The notes under the pieces: generated by a model
Database searches by the model: none
What the model saw: the letters and a program-made list of their open reading frames with translations, nothing else
What the model was told of the DNA's origin: nothing
Part shown: positions 1-8,257 of the stretch, piece by piece
Position numbering within the stretch: the first letter of the stretch is position 1
Layout: every line of letters starts with the position of its first letter
Source of the DNA: VFJL01 sp043752345
Lineage (GTDB): Bacteria > Pseudomonadota > Gammaproteobacteria > Burkholderiales > Nitrosomonadaceae
Length of the DNA: 13,707 bases
Direction: 5' to 3'
Assembly (NCBI GenBank): GCA_043752345.1
Contig: JAYUYT010000063.1
Span: 1-13,707 of the forward strand
Translations under genes and position numbers: made by a program

Positions 1-78
1 ACTTCGCCAATTATCGAACGAGAATCCTGTTTCATTGTGGCAAGCTAGACATGAGCTTAGGCTAATAAAGAATCACAG

Positions 79-106
79 TTAATACGACGATGAACCATAA
101 TATAAA
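79..106 (+). promoter_or_regulatory. Candidate sigma-70 promoter for the thioredoxin-like gene
   Basis: TTAATA (79-84) and TATAAA (101-106) are separated by 16 bp. They match the -35 and -10 consensus at 4/6 and 5/6 positions, in an AT-rich stretch about 50 bp before the first gene. No other good pair was seen in positions 1-153. The rest of that leader shows only a weak inverted repeat (AAGCT/AGCTT, about 41-57), and no gene could be assigned to it. The call rests on consensus matching alone. Confidence 0.4.
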
Positions 107-153
107 AGCCAGTTTTATCAGGAATTCAGATCAGAAACTCAGGAGAGAGCAAC

Positions 154-711
154 ATGGCAAGCTTGGAAACACCCGTTTGTGATTTCGGTTGGAAAGCAGT
201 GGATTTCGATTTGCTGGGAGTGGATGGGAAGCGCTACAACCTGGCAGCGGCGCAGGGTGAAAATGGATTGCTGCTGATGTTCATCTGCAATCATTGCCCA
301 TATGTGAAAGCGATACGGGAGCGCATCGTCCGTGATGTGAAGGAGTTGCACCAGCACGGCATCGGCACCATCGCCATCATGTCCAACGACCCAGCCGATT
401 ATCCCGAGGACTCTTTCGATAATATGGCACGGGTGGCACAAGAATTTGCTTTCCCGTTTCCCTACGTGTGGGATGAAACCCAGCAGGTAGCCCAGGCATA
501 CGGCGCGGTATGCACACCGGACTTCTTCGGTTTTAACAGCAATCTCGAATTGCAGTACCGTGGACGGCTCGATGCTTCACGCAAGGAGGCTGCACCTGCC
601 AATGTGCGCCGCGACCTGTTTGAAGCCATGCTGCAGGTCGTACAGACCGGCCGTGGACCGGAGCAACAGATCCCCAGCATCGGCTGTTCGATCAAGTGGC
701 GGGCAGAATAA
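154..711 (+). CDS. Thioredoxin-fold (peroxiredoxin-like / TlpA-like) family protein
   Basis: This 185-residue protein has a thioredoxin fold of the AhpC/TSA-redoxin type and probably acts as a cytoplasmic thiol-disulfide or peroxide-linked reductase. The redox motif is C45-N-H-C48 within MFICNHCPYVKA. A further conserved-looking C120-T-P122 supplies the expected cis-proline region, and the C-terminal GCSIKW (C178) is typical of this conserved bacterial family. No signal peptide or membrane segment is visible, which separates it from periplasmic TlpA/DsbE proteins. The ATG at 154 follows AGGAGAG with good spacing. The next gene starts 2 bp after the stop, so the two are probably cotranscribed. 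The physiological substrate cannot be told from sequence. The family assignment is firm; the reaction is inferred. Confidence 0.88.
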   Translation: MASLETPVCDFGWKAVDFDLLGVDGKRYNLAAAQGENGLLLMFICNHCPYVKAIRERIVRDVKELHQHGIGTIAIMSNDPADYPEDSFDNMARVAQEFAFPFPYVWDETQQVAQAYGAVCTPDFFGFNSNLELQYRGRLDASRKEAAPANVRRDLFEAMLQVVQTGRGPEQQIPSIGCSIKWRAE

Positions 712-713
712 GT

Positions 714-1496
714 ATGCTCGATGCGGTCATCGCCGCAGTCAAAGCAGTGGCGCAACAGGAAATCATGCCGCGTTATCTGCGCGTAGCACGACAGCGCAAG
801 GCTGACGGCAGCCTGTTTACCGAAGCCGATCTCGCTACCCAGGAAGCGCTCACGCGCGAATTGCGAAAAATCTATCCCGGTGCAGTGGTGGGTGAGGAAA
901 TGCCCGAACAGCAGCAGATAGAACAATGGCTGGCGGGTGATGCCGGACTATGGTGCCTGGACCCAATAGACGGCACCTCCAATTTCGTCAACGGTCTGCC
1001 TTATTTTGCCGTTTCGGTGGCACTGATGCGCCACGGCAGAAGTGTGCTCGGTGTAGTTTACGATCCGGTAGCGGATGAAATGTTCTATGCCGAAAAAGGC
1101 AAGGGCGCCTATCTCAATGGCGAGAAACTACCGATCAAGGAACACGTCCCCGAACTGCGCAGCACAATGGCGGGCGTGGACCTGAAACGGCTTGATTACA
1201 AGCTGGCGGCGGCGGTCTCCACCGCACCGCCCTGTGCCTCCCAGCGCAATTATGGTGCCAGCGCACTGGACTGGTGCTACACCGCTGCCGGCCGTTTTGA
1301 CCTTTACCTACATGGCGGACAAAAATTGTGGGATTACGCTGCTGGCTACCTGATTCTGGAAGAGGCCGGCGGGCGCATGTGCGGTCTTGATCAGGATGAT
1401 TTCTGGGCAGAACCGTTGTGGCAGCGATCGGTCATTGCAGCACTCGATCCCGGCTTGTTCTTGCAGTGGCGGGATTGGATACGCACCCACCGATAA
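714..1496 (+). CDS. Inositol monophosphatase family phosphatase
   Basis: This is a 260-residue Mg2+-dependent, Li+-sensitive-type sugar-phosphate phosphatase. The metal-binding glutamates are in GEE (60-62). Motif A is D83-P-I-D86-G-T88, inside WCLDPIDGTSNFVNG, and motif B is W206-D207-YAAGYLILEEAGG. These are the metal and phosphate ligands of the IMPase/FBPase/CysQ superfamily, and the length is normal. The substrate may be inositol-1-phosphate, a bisphosphate nucleotide (CysQ-like) or another sugar phosphate; sequence alone does not separate these. I chose the ATG at 714 because its protein starts at the family's usual N-terminus. A GTG at 696 in the same frame overlaps the previous gene by 16 bases and has no ribosome binding site. 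The ribosome binding site of 714 is also weak, which suggests translational coupling to the preceding gene. Confidence 0.88.
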   Translation: MLDAVIAAVKAVAQQEIMPRYLRVARQRKADGSLFTEADLATQEALTRELRKIYPGAVVGEEMPEQQQIEQWLAGDAGLWCLDPIDGTSNFVNGLPYFAVSVALMRHGRSVLGVVYDPVADEMFYAEKGKGAYLNGEKLPIKEHVPELRSTMAGVDLKRLDYKLAAAVSTAPPCASQRNYGASALDWCYTAAGRFDLYLHGGQKLWDYAAGYLILEEAGGRMCGLDQDDFWAEPLWQRSVIAALDPGLFLQWRDWIRTHR

Positions 1497-1507
1497 AACG
1501 GCTGTCA

Positions 1508-1536
1508 TAGGCATTCGCAGCAAACAGGAATAGAAT
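1508..1536 (+). promoter_or_regulatory. Candidate sigma-70 promoter for trkA-trkH
   Basis: TAGGCA (1508-1513; 4/6) and TAGAAT (1531-1536; 5/6) are separated by exactly 17 bp in the 67-bp gap before trkA. Initiation would fall near 1543, about 20 nt before the TTG start codon. This would make trkAH a separate transcription unit from the two genes upstream. It is based only on consensus matching. Confidence 0.42.
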
Positions 1537-1563
1537 CGCGACAATTCAAGGCGGACGACTCAA

Positions 1564-3009
1564 TTGAAAATCATTATTCTCGGCGCGGGACGAGTGGGTA
1601 CGTCAGTAGCGGAAAGTCTGGTGAGCGAAGCCAACGATATCACCATGGTGGACATCGCTGCGGACAAGTTGCTGCTGCTACAGGATCATCTGGATCTGCG
1701 TACGGTGGTGGGCAACGCTTCCCATCCCTCAGTCTTGATCAGGGCCGGTGCCGAGGATGCCGACATGATTCTGGCTGTGACACAGAGTGACGAAACCAAC
1801 CTGGTGGCATGCAAGCTTGCTGCCACCATGTTCAATACGCCAACCAAAATCGCGCGCATCCACTCGGCCAATTTCCTCGCCTATCCGGAAGTCTTTTCCC
1901 CAGAGAACTTCAGTGTGGATTTCGTCATCTGCCCGGAACAGATCATGACTGAATATATCGAAAAACTGATCGAATTTCCGGAAGCATTACAGGTACTCGA
2001 TTTCGCCAATGGCAAAGTAAGCCTGGTCGCGGTGCGGGCATTTCACGGCGGTCCCCTGGTTGGTCGGGAACTGCAGGAATTGCGCCGGCACGTGCCAAAT
2101 GTCGACACGCGCGTGGCAGCGATCTTCCGCAAAGACCGCCCCATGATCCCGGAAGGCAACACTGTGATTGAGGCTGAGGACGAGGTATTTTTTCTTGCTG
2201 CAGCAAAAGACATCCGCAGCGTAATGCGTGAAATGCGGCGCATGGACAAACCCGTTGAACGCGTAATGATTGCCGGCGGCGGCAACATCGGCAAGCGCCT
2301 GGCCAAAGCGCTGGAAAAAGATTATCAGGTGAAGATCATCGAATATGACAAGCGCGCCAGCCAGCGCCTGGCAGCGGATCTGCATCATGCCTTGGTACTG
2401 CAAGGCGATGCCACCGACGAAGACCTGCTGGAAAGCGAGAATGTGGCCGAGATGGATATGTTTTGCGCGCTCACCAATGATGACGAAAACAATATCATGT
2501 CGGCACTGCTGGCCAAACGCATGGGCGCGCGCAAGGTGATCGCGCTCATCAACCGCAGTGCTTATGTGGATCTGGTGCAAAGCGGCAGCATCGATATTGC
2601 CATCTCCCCCGCGCAAGTTACCATCGGCTCGCTGCTCGCGCATGTCCGGCGCGGCGATGTGGCGGCGGTGCACAGCCTGCGGCGCGGCGCGGCAGAAGCG
2701 CTGGAACTGGTCGTGCATGGTGATGCCAAGTCATCCAATATTGTAGGGCGCAAAGTAGCGGATATTGATTTGCCCAAGGGGGCGACCATAGGCGCCATCG
2801 TGCGTGGCCTGCCGGCGGCAGAAAACCACAACTGGGAAAGTGATAAGGGGAAGAAAAAAGATACCGCGCGCGATCGGGATGCGCAGGTATTGATCGCGCA
2901 TCATGACACCGTCATCGAAGCGGAAGATCATGTCATTGTGTTCGTGATCAACAAGAAACTGATCCACCAGGTGGAAAAGTTGTTCCAGGTCGGCGTCGGC
3001 TTCTTGTAA
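1564..3009 (+). CDS. trkA: Trk system potassium uptake regulatory protein TrkA
   Basis: TrkA is the cytosolic nucleotide-binding gating protein that assembles on TrkH and controls K+ uptake in response to NAD(H)/ATP-type ligands. The 481-residue protein contains two tandem RCK units. Each has a Rossmann motif (GAGRVG at 7-12; GGGNIG at 238-243), an acidic residue ending the second strand (MVD30; IIEYD262) and a following TrkA-C domain. The TTG start at 1564 is chosen because MKIIILGAGRVG is the standard TrkA N-terminus; AAGGCGGA lies shortly upstream. The protein is about 20 residues longer than E. coli TrkA. The excess maps to a charged Lys/Asp-rich insertion at residues 417-440 in the second TrkA-C domain. 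trkH follows after 12 bp, giving an obvious two-gene operon. Confidence 0.96.
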   Translation: MKIIILGAGRVGTSVAESLVSEANDITMVDIAADKLLLLQDHLDLRTVVGNASHPSVLIRAGAEDADMILAVTQSDETNLVACKLAATMFNTPTKIARIHSANFLAYPEVFSPENFSVDFVICPEQIMTEYIEKLIEFPEALQVLDFANGKVSLVAVRAFHGGPLVGRELQELRRHVPNVDTRVAAIFRKDRPMIPEGNTVIEAEDEVFFLAAAKDIRSVMREMRRMDKPVERVMIAGGGNIGKRLAKALEKDYQVKIIEYDKRASQRLAADLHHALVLQGDATDEDLLESENVAEMDMFCALTNDDENNIMSALLAKRMGARKVIALINRSAYVDLVQSGSIDIAISPAQVTIGSLLAHVRRGDVAAVHSLRRGAAEALELVVHGDAKSSNIVGRKVADIDLPKGATIGAIVRGLPAAENHNWESDKGKKKDTARDRDAQVLIAHHDTVIEAEDHVIVFVINKKLIHQVEKLFQVGVGFL

Positions 3010-3021
3010 CCGGATTCATCG

Positions 3022-4479
3022 ATGAGCCGCCTCTTTGCCGTCGCCAATGTGCTGGGCATGGTAATCATGATATTCGGGCTCACCATGCTGCTGCCCCTAG
3101 TTGTCTCTTTCTGGCTGGATGACACCGCGCTGTTTGCATACTCCCAGGCCATCCTCATCACTGTTTTCTGCGGCCTGGTGATGGCGCTGGTGACCCGCTG
3201 GCACCGGCGCGAACTGCAGGTGCGCGACGGCTTCCTGTTGGTAGTGCTGGTCTGGTCGGTGTTGCCGGTATTCGCCACCCTGCCTTTGCTGCTGTTCCTG
3301 CCCGAATTGAGTTTCACCAAAGCTTATTTTGAAGCCGCTTCTGGGCTTACCGCCAGCGGTGGCACCGTGCTGACAGGACTCGACATGCTGCCGCCTTCTA
3401 TCAATCTGTGGCGTACCGAGATGGTATGGATGGGAGGCATGGGATTGATCGTGCTGGCTGTCGCCATCCTGCCGCTGCTCGGCGTAGGCGGCAGACAGAT
3501 GTTCAAGGCGGAAACCCCGGGGCCAATGAAAGATACCAAGCTGACGCCCCGCATTGCGGAAACCGCCAAGGGTTTGTGGCTGGTTTATGCAGGCATTACA
3601 CTGGCCTGTGCCGGCGCATACAAACTGGCAGGCATGACCTGGCTGGATGCAGTAATGCATGCGTTTACCACCATCGGACTCGGTGGTTTTTCTTCCCACG
3701 ATGCCAGCTTCGGTTACTGGAATTCGCCGCTGATCGAGAGCATTGCCATGCTCTTCATGCTGATCGCGGGAGTAAATTTCGCCACGCATTTTCTGGTGTG
3801 GCGGGGCAAAAGCCTTTCACCCTACCGCCACGACCCGGAAGCTGGTCTGTTCATTACTATCATTCTGGTGAGCTGCCTGATACTTACCCTTTACTTGTGG
3901 CTCATGGGGGTTTATCCGGATTTATTCACGGCATTGCGCCATGCCAGTTTCAACACGGTATCGGTTGCCACCACTACCGGCTATAGCAATACCGATTATA
4001 ATTTGTGGCCGGTGTTCGCGCCGCTGTGGATGCTGTTTCTATGTTGTTTCTGCTCTTCATCAGGCTCCACTGGTGGCGGCATCAAGATGATCCGTGCTCA
4101 GCTTCTGTTCAAACAGGTATTTCGTGAAATGATCGTGATCATGCATCCCCAGGCAGTCTCTCCCGTCAAACTTGGCGGCGGCGTGGTGCCAAACCGCATT
4201 GTTTTCGCGGTACTGGCCTTCCTGTCCATCTATATCGCCAGCATCGTCTCCATGACGCTGGTTCTTGCCTTAAGCGGACTCGACGTAATCACGGCTTTTT
4301 CTGCGGTAGTGGCGTCTATCAACAACCTCGGACCAGGACTTGGCCAAGTCGGTCCCGCAACCACTTACGCGGGACTCAGCGACTTCCAGACCTGGGTGTG
4401 CAGCTTCGCCATGTTGCTGGGGCGACTGGAACTCTTCACTCTGCTGATCGTATTCACCCCCGCGTTCTGGAGAAAGTGA
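3022..4479 (+). CDS. trkH: Trk system potassium uptake protein TrkH
   Basis: This inner-membrane K+ channel/transporter subunit of the SKT superfamily has 485 residues, close to E. coli TrkH. It shows the fourfold MPM arrangement with four recognisable pore loops: SGLTASGGTVLTGLD (107-121), FTTIGLGGFSSHD (215-227), NTVSVATTTGYSNTD (311-325) and ASINNLGPGLGQVG (431-444). Each has the filter glycine. The conserved loop GSTGGGIKMIRAQ (348-360), which helps gate the pore, is intact. Hydrophobic helices run the whole length. The first filter reads TASGG rather than the more usual TTTGA type, a modest variation. The ATG at 3022 has a weak ribosome binding site and lies 12 bp after the trkA stop, consistent with coupled translation. 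TrkA encoded next door is its regulatory partner. Confidence 0.96.
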   Translation: MSRLFAVANVLGMVIMIFGLTMLLPLVVSFWLDDTALFAYSQAILITVFCGLVMALVTRWHRRELQVRDGFLLVVLVWSVLPVFATLPLLLFLPELSFTKAYFEAASGLTASGGTVLTGLDMLPPSINLWRTEMVWMGGMGLIVLAVAILPLLGVGGRQMFKAETPGPMKDTKLTPRIAETAKGLWLVYAGITLACAGAYKLAGMTWLDAVMHAFTTIGLGGFSSHDASFGYWNSPLIESIAMLFMLIAGVNFATHFLVWRGKSLSPYRHDPEAGLFITIILVSCLILTLYLWLMGVYPDLFTALRHASFNTVSVATTTGYSNTDYNLWPVFAPLWMLFLCCFCSSSGSTGGGIKMIRAQLLFKQVFREMIVIMHPQAVSPVKLGGGVVPNRIVFAVLAFLSIYIASIVSMTLVLALSGLDVITAFSAVVASINNLGPGLGQVGPATTYAGLSDFQTWVCSFAMLLGRLELFTLLIVFTPAFWRK

Positions 4480-4511
4480 TTCTCATGGCTTAATCTAGTC
4501 GGCACCAGCGA

Positions 4512-4540
4512 TAGCAAATTCTCCGCCCACTTGATAGAAT
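4512..4540 (+). promoter_or_regulatory. Candidate extended -10 promoter for the aminotransferase gene
   Basis: TGATAGAAT (4532-4540) fits an extended -10 element (TG, one base, then TAGAAT; 5/6). The hexamer 17 bp upstream, TAGCAA (4512-4517), is a poor -35 (3/6), which extended -10 promoters tolerate. Initiation would be near 4547, leaving a leader of about 42 nt. It lies in the 109-bp gap after trkH, where I saw no terminator, so read-through from trkH is also possible. Confidence 0.38.
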
Positions 4541-4588
4541 TAGCGTTTCCATTTGTATGAACCATCCAATCACTATTCAGGATCCCTC

Positions 4589-5860
4589 ATGACCACCAAA
4601 GACTTCTACCCTGCCAAGAAAATCAGCACGTTTTACCCGCCGCAACGCACCTTGATGGGACCGGGACCGTCAGACACCCATCCGCGTGTGCTGTCCGCCA
4701 TGGCGCGCCCGACTCTGGGTCACCTTGACCCAGTGTTTACCGACATGATGGAAGAGATGAAAAGCCTACTGCGCTACTCATTCCAAACTGCCAATTTGCT
4801 GACTTTTCCGGTTTCCGGTCCGGGCTCGGTGGGAATGGAAATGTGTTTCGTCAATATGGTCAATCCCGGTGACAAAGTGATTGTGTGCCGCAATGGCGTA
4901 TTCGGCGGACGCATGATTGAGAATGTGCAACGCTGCGGCGGTGTTGCGGTAGTGGTGGAAGATCGCTGGGGAGAACCCGTAGATCCGCAAAAAGTGGAAG
5001 ATGCACTGAAACAAAATCCCGACGCAAAGATCGTCGCTTTCGTTCATGCCGAAACATCCACCGGCGTACTGTCAGATGCAAAAACGCTGTGTGAGATTGC
5101 CCGTCGCCACAATTGCATGACCATAGTGGATACGGTTACTTCGTTGGGCGGGTCCCCCATCCTGACCGATGAATGGAAGATAGACGCGATTTATTCTGGC
5201 AGCCAGAAATGCCTGTCGTGCCCGCCAGGCCTGTCGCCGGTCAGCTTCTCCGAGCGCGTGGTGGATCTGGTCAAGAATCGTCAGAGAAAAGTACAAAGCT
5301 GGTTCATGGATCTGAACCTGCAACTGGGCTACTGGGGTTCCAGCCGCACCTATCATCACACCGCCCCCACCAATGCACTGTACGCGCTGCATGAATCGCT
5401 GTTCATGCTCTATGAAGAAGGGCTGGAGCATTCCTGGGCCCGCCATCAACGCAACCACAAAGCGCTGAAAGCGGGGCTGGAAACTATGGGTATGGAATTC
5501 GTGGTGGCGGAAAAATACCGTCTGCCGCAATTGAATGCGGTACACGTGCCAGCCGGCGTAGATGAAAAGGAAGTCCGGCGCAGACTGCTCGCCGACTACA
5601 GCCTGGAAATCGGCGCAGGACTGGGTGACTTCGCCGGAAAAATCTGGCGTTTCGGCCTGATGGGCTATTCCAGCAAAATCGAAAACGTGATGCTGTGCCT
5701 GAGCGCGCTAGAAAATGTATTCTCCGATATGGGCAGGAAAGTCGAACCCGGTGCAGCGGAATCAGCAGCACATCAGAGCTATGCTGCTAGCCCACTGGCG
5801 CTGCCGCAGCAGATGTCACTGCCGCTACGTGCGGCAGCAGCAAAAGCAGTGGGAGCCTGA
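4589..5860 (+). CDS. Class V PLP aminotransferase, alanine/serine-glyoxylate (or serine-pyruvate) type
   Basis: This 423-residue fold-type I PLP enzyme probably transfers an amino group from alanine or serine to glyoxylate, making glycine. Family signatures are MGPGPSDTHPRVL near the N-terminus, VSGPGSVGMEM for the PLP phosphate loop, HAETSTGV, the PLP-ring aspartate in IVD181TVTSLGG and the Schiff-base lysine in SGSQK207C. The ATG at 4589 follows AGGA at 8-nt spacing. A TTG 36 bases upstream in frame lacks a ribosome binding site and lies outside the conserved region. The last 40 or so residues form a low-complexity Ala/Pro/Gln-rich tail beyond the catalytic domain. In an autotroph this enzyme would fit salvage of glyoxylate from phosphoglycolate; that role is inference. 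Serine-pyruvate transaminase activity is an equally possible reading. Confidence 0.9.
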   Translation: MTTKDFYPAKKISTFYPPQRTLMGPGPSDTHPRVLSAMARPTLGHLDPVFTDMMEEMKSLLRYSFQTANLLTFPVSGPGSVGMEMCFVNMVNPGDKVIVCRNGVFGGRMIENVQRCGGVAVVVEDRWGEPVDPQKVEDALKQNPDAKIVAFVHAETSTGVLSDAKTLCEIARRHNCMTIVDTVTSLGGSPILTDEWKIDAIYSGSQKCLSCPPGLSPVSFSERVVDLVKNRQRKVQSWFMDLNLQLGYWGSSRTYHHTAPTNALYALHESLFMLYEEGLEHSWARHQRNHKALKAGLETMGMEFVVAEKYRLPQLNAVHVPAGVDEKEVRRRLLADYSLEIGAGLGDFAGKIWRFGLMGYSSKIENVMLCLSALENVFSDMGRKVEPGAAESAAHQSYAASPLALPQQMSLPLRAAAAKAVGA

Positions 5861-5868
5861 AACCATTT

Positions 5869-5892
5869 CCCTTCCTCGGTTACGGGGAGGGG
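5869..5892. terminator. Hairpin between convergent genes, possible terminator
   Basis: CCCTTCCTC (5869-5877) can pair with GGGGAGGGG (5884-5892) around a 6-nt loop. This gives nine pairs, two of them G:U when read as plus-strand RNA. It lies 9 bp after the aminotransferase stop and 31 bp beyond the metF stop, where the two transcripts converge. There is no T-run after it on the plus strand, and on the minus strand the two G:U pairs become mismatches, so efficient intrinsic termination is doubtful. Confidence 0.35.
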
Positions 5893-5922
5893 AGATAATA
5901 CCCGCCTTACGCAGAACCTGAA

Positions 5923-6768
5923 TTACAGTCCCAGGCGTTGCCAGATAGTGGACGTCAGCCCCGCCGAATTCAGCGTATAGAAATGCAACCCCGGTGCGCC
6001 CCCTTTGAGCAAGCGGTCACACAGGTCGGTTACGACATCGAGTCCGAATGCGCGAATTGATGCGCTGTCATCCCCGTAACCTTCCAGCCGCTTCCTGATC
6101 CAGCGCGGAATCTCCGCGCCGCAAGCATCCGAAAATCTCGCCAGCTGGGAAAACTTGTTGATCGGCATGATGCCCGGCACGATCGGGATATTGATTCCCG
6201 CCGCTTCGCACGCTTCAATAAAACTGAAATAGGCATCCGCATTATAGAAGTACTGGGTAATGGCGGAATTCGCTCCGGCATCCACCTTGCGCTTGAAGTT
6301 TTGCAAATCCTCCTGCACCGAACGCGCCTGCGGGTGATATTCCGGGTAGGCCGCCACTTCGATGTGGAACGCATTGTCGAATTCCCTGCGGATAAATGCC
6401 ACCAGTTCATTGGCGTAACGAAATTCCCCCGCCTGCGCCATGCCCGATGGTAAATCGCCACGCAGCGCGACAATATGACGGATGCCATGGTCGCGATATT
6501 TTTCCAGCATGGAGCGGATGTTTTCGCCGGTCGAGCCGATACAGGAAAGATGCGGGGCAGCAGTATGCCCTTCGGCCTGAGTTTCCAGCACCGCTTCGAG
6601 AGTGCGGTCGCGGGTGGAGCCGCCTGCACCGAAAGTCACCGAGAAGAATTTCGGATTGAGTTGTGCCAGTTGCCTGCGGGTAGCACGCAGCTTCTCCATC
6701 CCTTCCTGTGTCTGCGGCGGAAAGAATTCAAAACTGAAAGTGGGGGTGAATTTTTTCTGTGATTCCAT
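5923..6768 (-). CDS. metF: 5,10-methylenetetrahydrofolate reductase MetF
   Basis: MetF is a FAD-dependent TIM-barrel enzyme that reduces 5,10-methylene-THF to 5-methyl-THF, the methyl donor for methionine synthesis. Diagnostic segments in the 281-residue protein are FSFE14FFPPQT (catalytic Glu), SVTFGAGGSTRDRT (42-55), LRGD105LP (the Asp near the flavin), the ITQYFYNAD substrate segment, PGIMPINKFSQL and HFYTLN near the C-terminus. Length is close to the bacterial norm. The ATG at 6768 follows a purine-rich GGAGGGAGGCGGAA ribosome binding site. A TTG at 6798 in frame overlaps the ahcY stop codon and lacks one. The gene begins 26 bp after ahcY with no terminator between, so it is probably expressed with ahcY and may share its SAH control at the mRNA level. 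Confidence 0.96.
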   Translation of the reverse strand: MESQKKFTPTFSFEFFPPQTQEGMEKLRATRRQLAQLNPKFFSVTFGAGGSTRDRTLEAVLETQAEGHTAAPHLSCIGSTGENIRSMLEKYRDHGIRHIVALRGDLPSGMAQAGEFRYANELVAFIRREFDNAFHIEVAAYPEYHPQARSVQEDLQNFKRKVDAGANSAITQYFYNADAYFSFIEACEAAGINIPIVPGIMPINKFSQLARFSDACGAEIPRWIRKRLEGYGDDSASIRAFGLDVVTDLCDRLLKGGAPGLHFYTLNSAGLTSTIWQRLGL

Positions 6769-6794
6769 TTCCGCCTCCCTCCGCAAGCCAAGAA

Positions 6795-8234
6795 TCAATA
6801 GCGGTACATTTCCGGCTTGTACGGCCCGTTTTTATCCAGGCTGAGGTACTTCGCCTGCTCGTCGGTCAGCTCAGTCAGTCTGACACCCAGCTTTTTGATG
6901 TGCAGCCGCGCCACTTTTTCGTCCAGGTGCTTGGGCAGCACATAAACGTTCTTCTGATAATTTGCGCCGTTCTGCCAAAGCTCCATTTGCGCCAGCACCT
7001 GATTGGTGAATGAACTGGACATAACGAACGAGGGGTGACCGGTAGCGCAGCCCAGATTTACCAGTCGGCCCTGCGCCAGCACGATGATGCGGCGGCCTGA
7101 TGGGAAAATGACATGATCCACCTGCGGCTTGATGTTTTCCCACTGATATTTCTGCACTGAAGCAATGTCTATTTCGGAATCGAAATGGCCGATGTTGCAG
7201 ACGATGGCCTGATTCTTCATTCTCAGCATATGGTCATGGGTGATGACGCGCAGATTGCCGGTGGCAGTGACGAAAATGTCGGCCTGATCGCAGGCTTCGT
7301 CCATGGTGACGACACGATAACCTTCCATCGCTGCTTGCAGCGCGCAGATCGGATCTATCTCGGTGATCCATACCGTCGCCCCCAGTCCGCGCAGTGACTG
7401 GGCGCAGCCTTTACCCACATCGCCGTAGCCGCAGACGATGGCCACTTTCCCGGCTATCATCACATCGGTGGCGCGCTTGATACCGTCCACCAGCGATTCA
7501 CGGCAGCCGTAGAGATTGTCGAATTTGGACTTGGTGACCGAATCGTTGACGTTAAACGCCGGGAATGGCAGCTCGCCCTTTTTCTGCATTTCGTACAGGC
7601 GATGCACGCCGGTGGTGGTTTCCTCTGTCACGCCACGGATGTTGGCGAGAATGTTGGAATACCAGCCGGGCTGGGTACTCAGCCTTTTTTTGATGGCCGC
7701 GAACAGGGCATGCTCTTCTTCGTTGGTTGGATTGGCAATGACTGAAGGGTCTTTTTCCGCCTTGCTGCCAAGTATGATCAGCAAGGTGGCATCACCACCA
7801 TCGTCCAGAATCATGTTGGGCGTTTTGTTTGCGCCCGATTCTTTGCCTGGCCATTCAAAAATACGATGGGTATATTCCCAGTAATCATCCAGCGACTCCC
7901 CCTTGTAGGCAAATACTGGGATGCTTTTCGCGGCGATGGCTGCAGCCGCATGATCCTGGGTGGAATAAATATTGCATGAAGCCCAGCGTACTTCCGCACC
8001 CAGCTTGACCAGGGTTTCGATCAGCACTGCGGTCTGGATGGTCATGTGCAGAGAACCAGCGACACGTGCACCGGCCAGAGGTTTCTGCCCGGCGTATTCT
8101 TCGCATAATGCCATCAGACCAGGCATTTCGGTTTCGGCGATGGCAATTTCCTTGCGTCCCCATTCTGCCAGGGACATGTCGGCAACTTTATAATCGGTGA
8201 ATTGGGCACCAGTGGGGTTGGACACAGCGTTCAT
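6795..8234 (-). CDS. ahcY: Adenosylhomocysteinase (S-adenosyl-L-homocysteine hydrolase)
   Basis: This NAD+-bound cytosolic enzyme hydrolyses SAH to adenosine and homocysteine, removing the product inhibitor of SAM-dependent methyltransferases. The 479-residue protein has SLHMTIQTAVL (61-71), STQDHAAAA (91-99), the active-site segment NVNDSVTKSKFDN (228-240), the Rossmann glycine loop GYGDVGKG (269-276), IGHFDSEID and the invariant C-terminal KPEMYRY. It includes the roughly 40-residue insertion (EWPGKESGANKTPNMILDDGGDATLL region, about 127-165) found in many bacterial enzymes. The ATG at 8234 follows AGGAGA at good spacing. An in-frame GTG at 8297 would start within the SAH riboswitch stem and is rejected. 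An SAH riboswitch immediately upstream should raise expression when SAH accumulates. Confidence 0.97.
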   Translation of the reverse strand: MNAVSNPTGAQFTDYKVADMSLAEWGRKEIAIAETEMPGLMALCEEYAGQKPLAGARVAGSLHMTIQTAVLIETLVKLGAEVRWASCNIYSTQDHAAAAIAAKSIPVFAYKGESLDDYWEYTHRIFEWPGKESGANKTPNMILDDGGDATLLIILGSKAEKDPSVIANPTNEEEHALFAAIKKRLSTQPGWYSNILANIRGVTEETTTGVHRLYEMQKKGELPFPAFNVNDSVTKSKFDNLYGCRESLVDGIKRATDVMIAGKVAIVCGYGDVGKGCAQSLRGLGATVWITEIDPICALQAAMEGYRVVTMDEACDQADIFVTATGNLRVITHDHMLRMKNQAIVCNIGHFDSEIDIASVQKYQWENIKPQVDHVIFPSGRRIIVLAQGRLVNLGCATGHPSFVMSSSFTNQVLAQMELWQNGANYQKNVYVLPKHLDEKVARLHIKKLGVRLTELTDEQAKYLSLDKNGPYKPEMYRY

Positions 8235-8257
8235 GGAACATCTCCTGAAAAATGAAC

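Noticed and set aside
1987..2718. 243-codon minus-strand open frame inside trkA
   Set aside because: It is antisense to a highly conserved gene and has no recognisable domain; long antisense frames are expected in GC-rich coding sequence.
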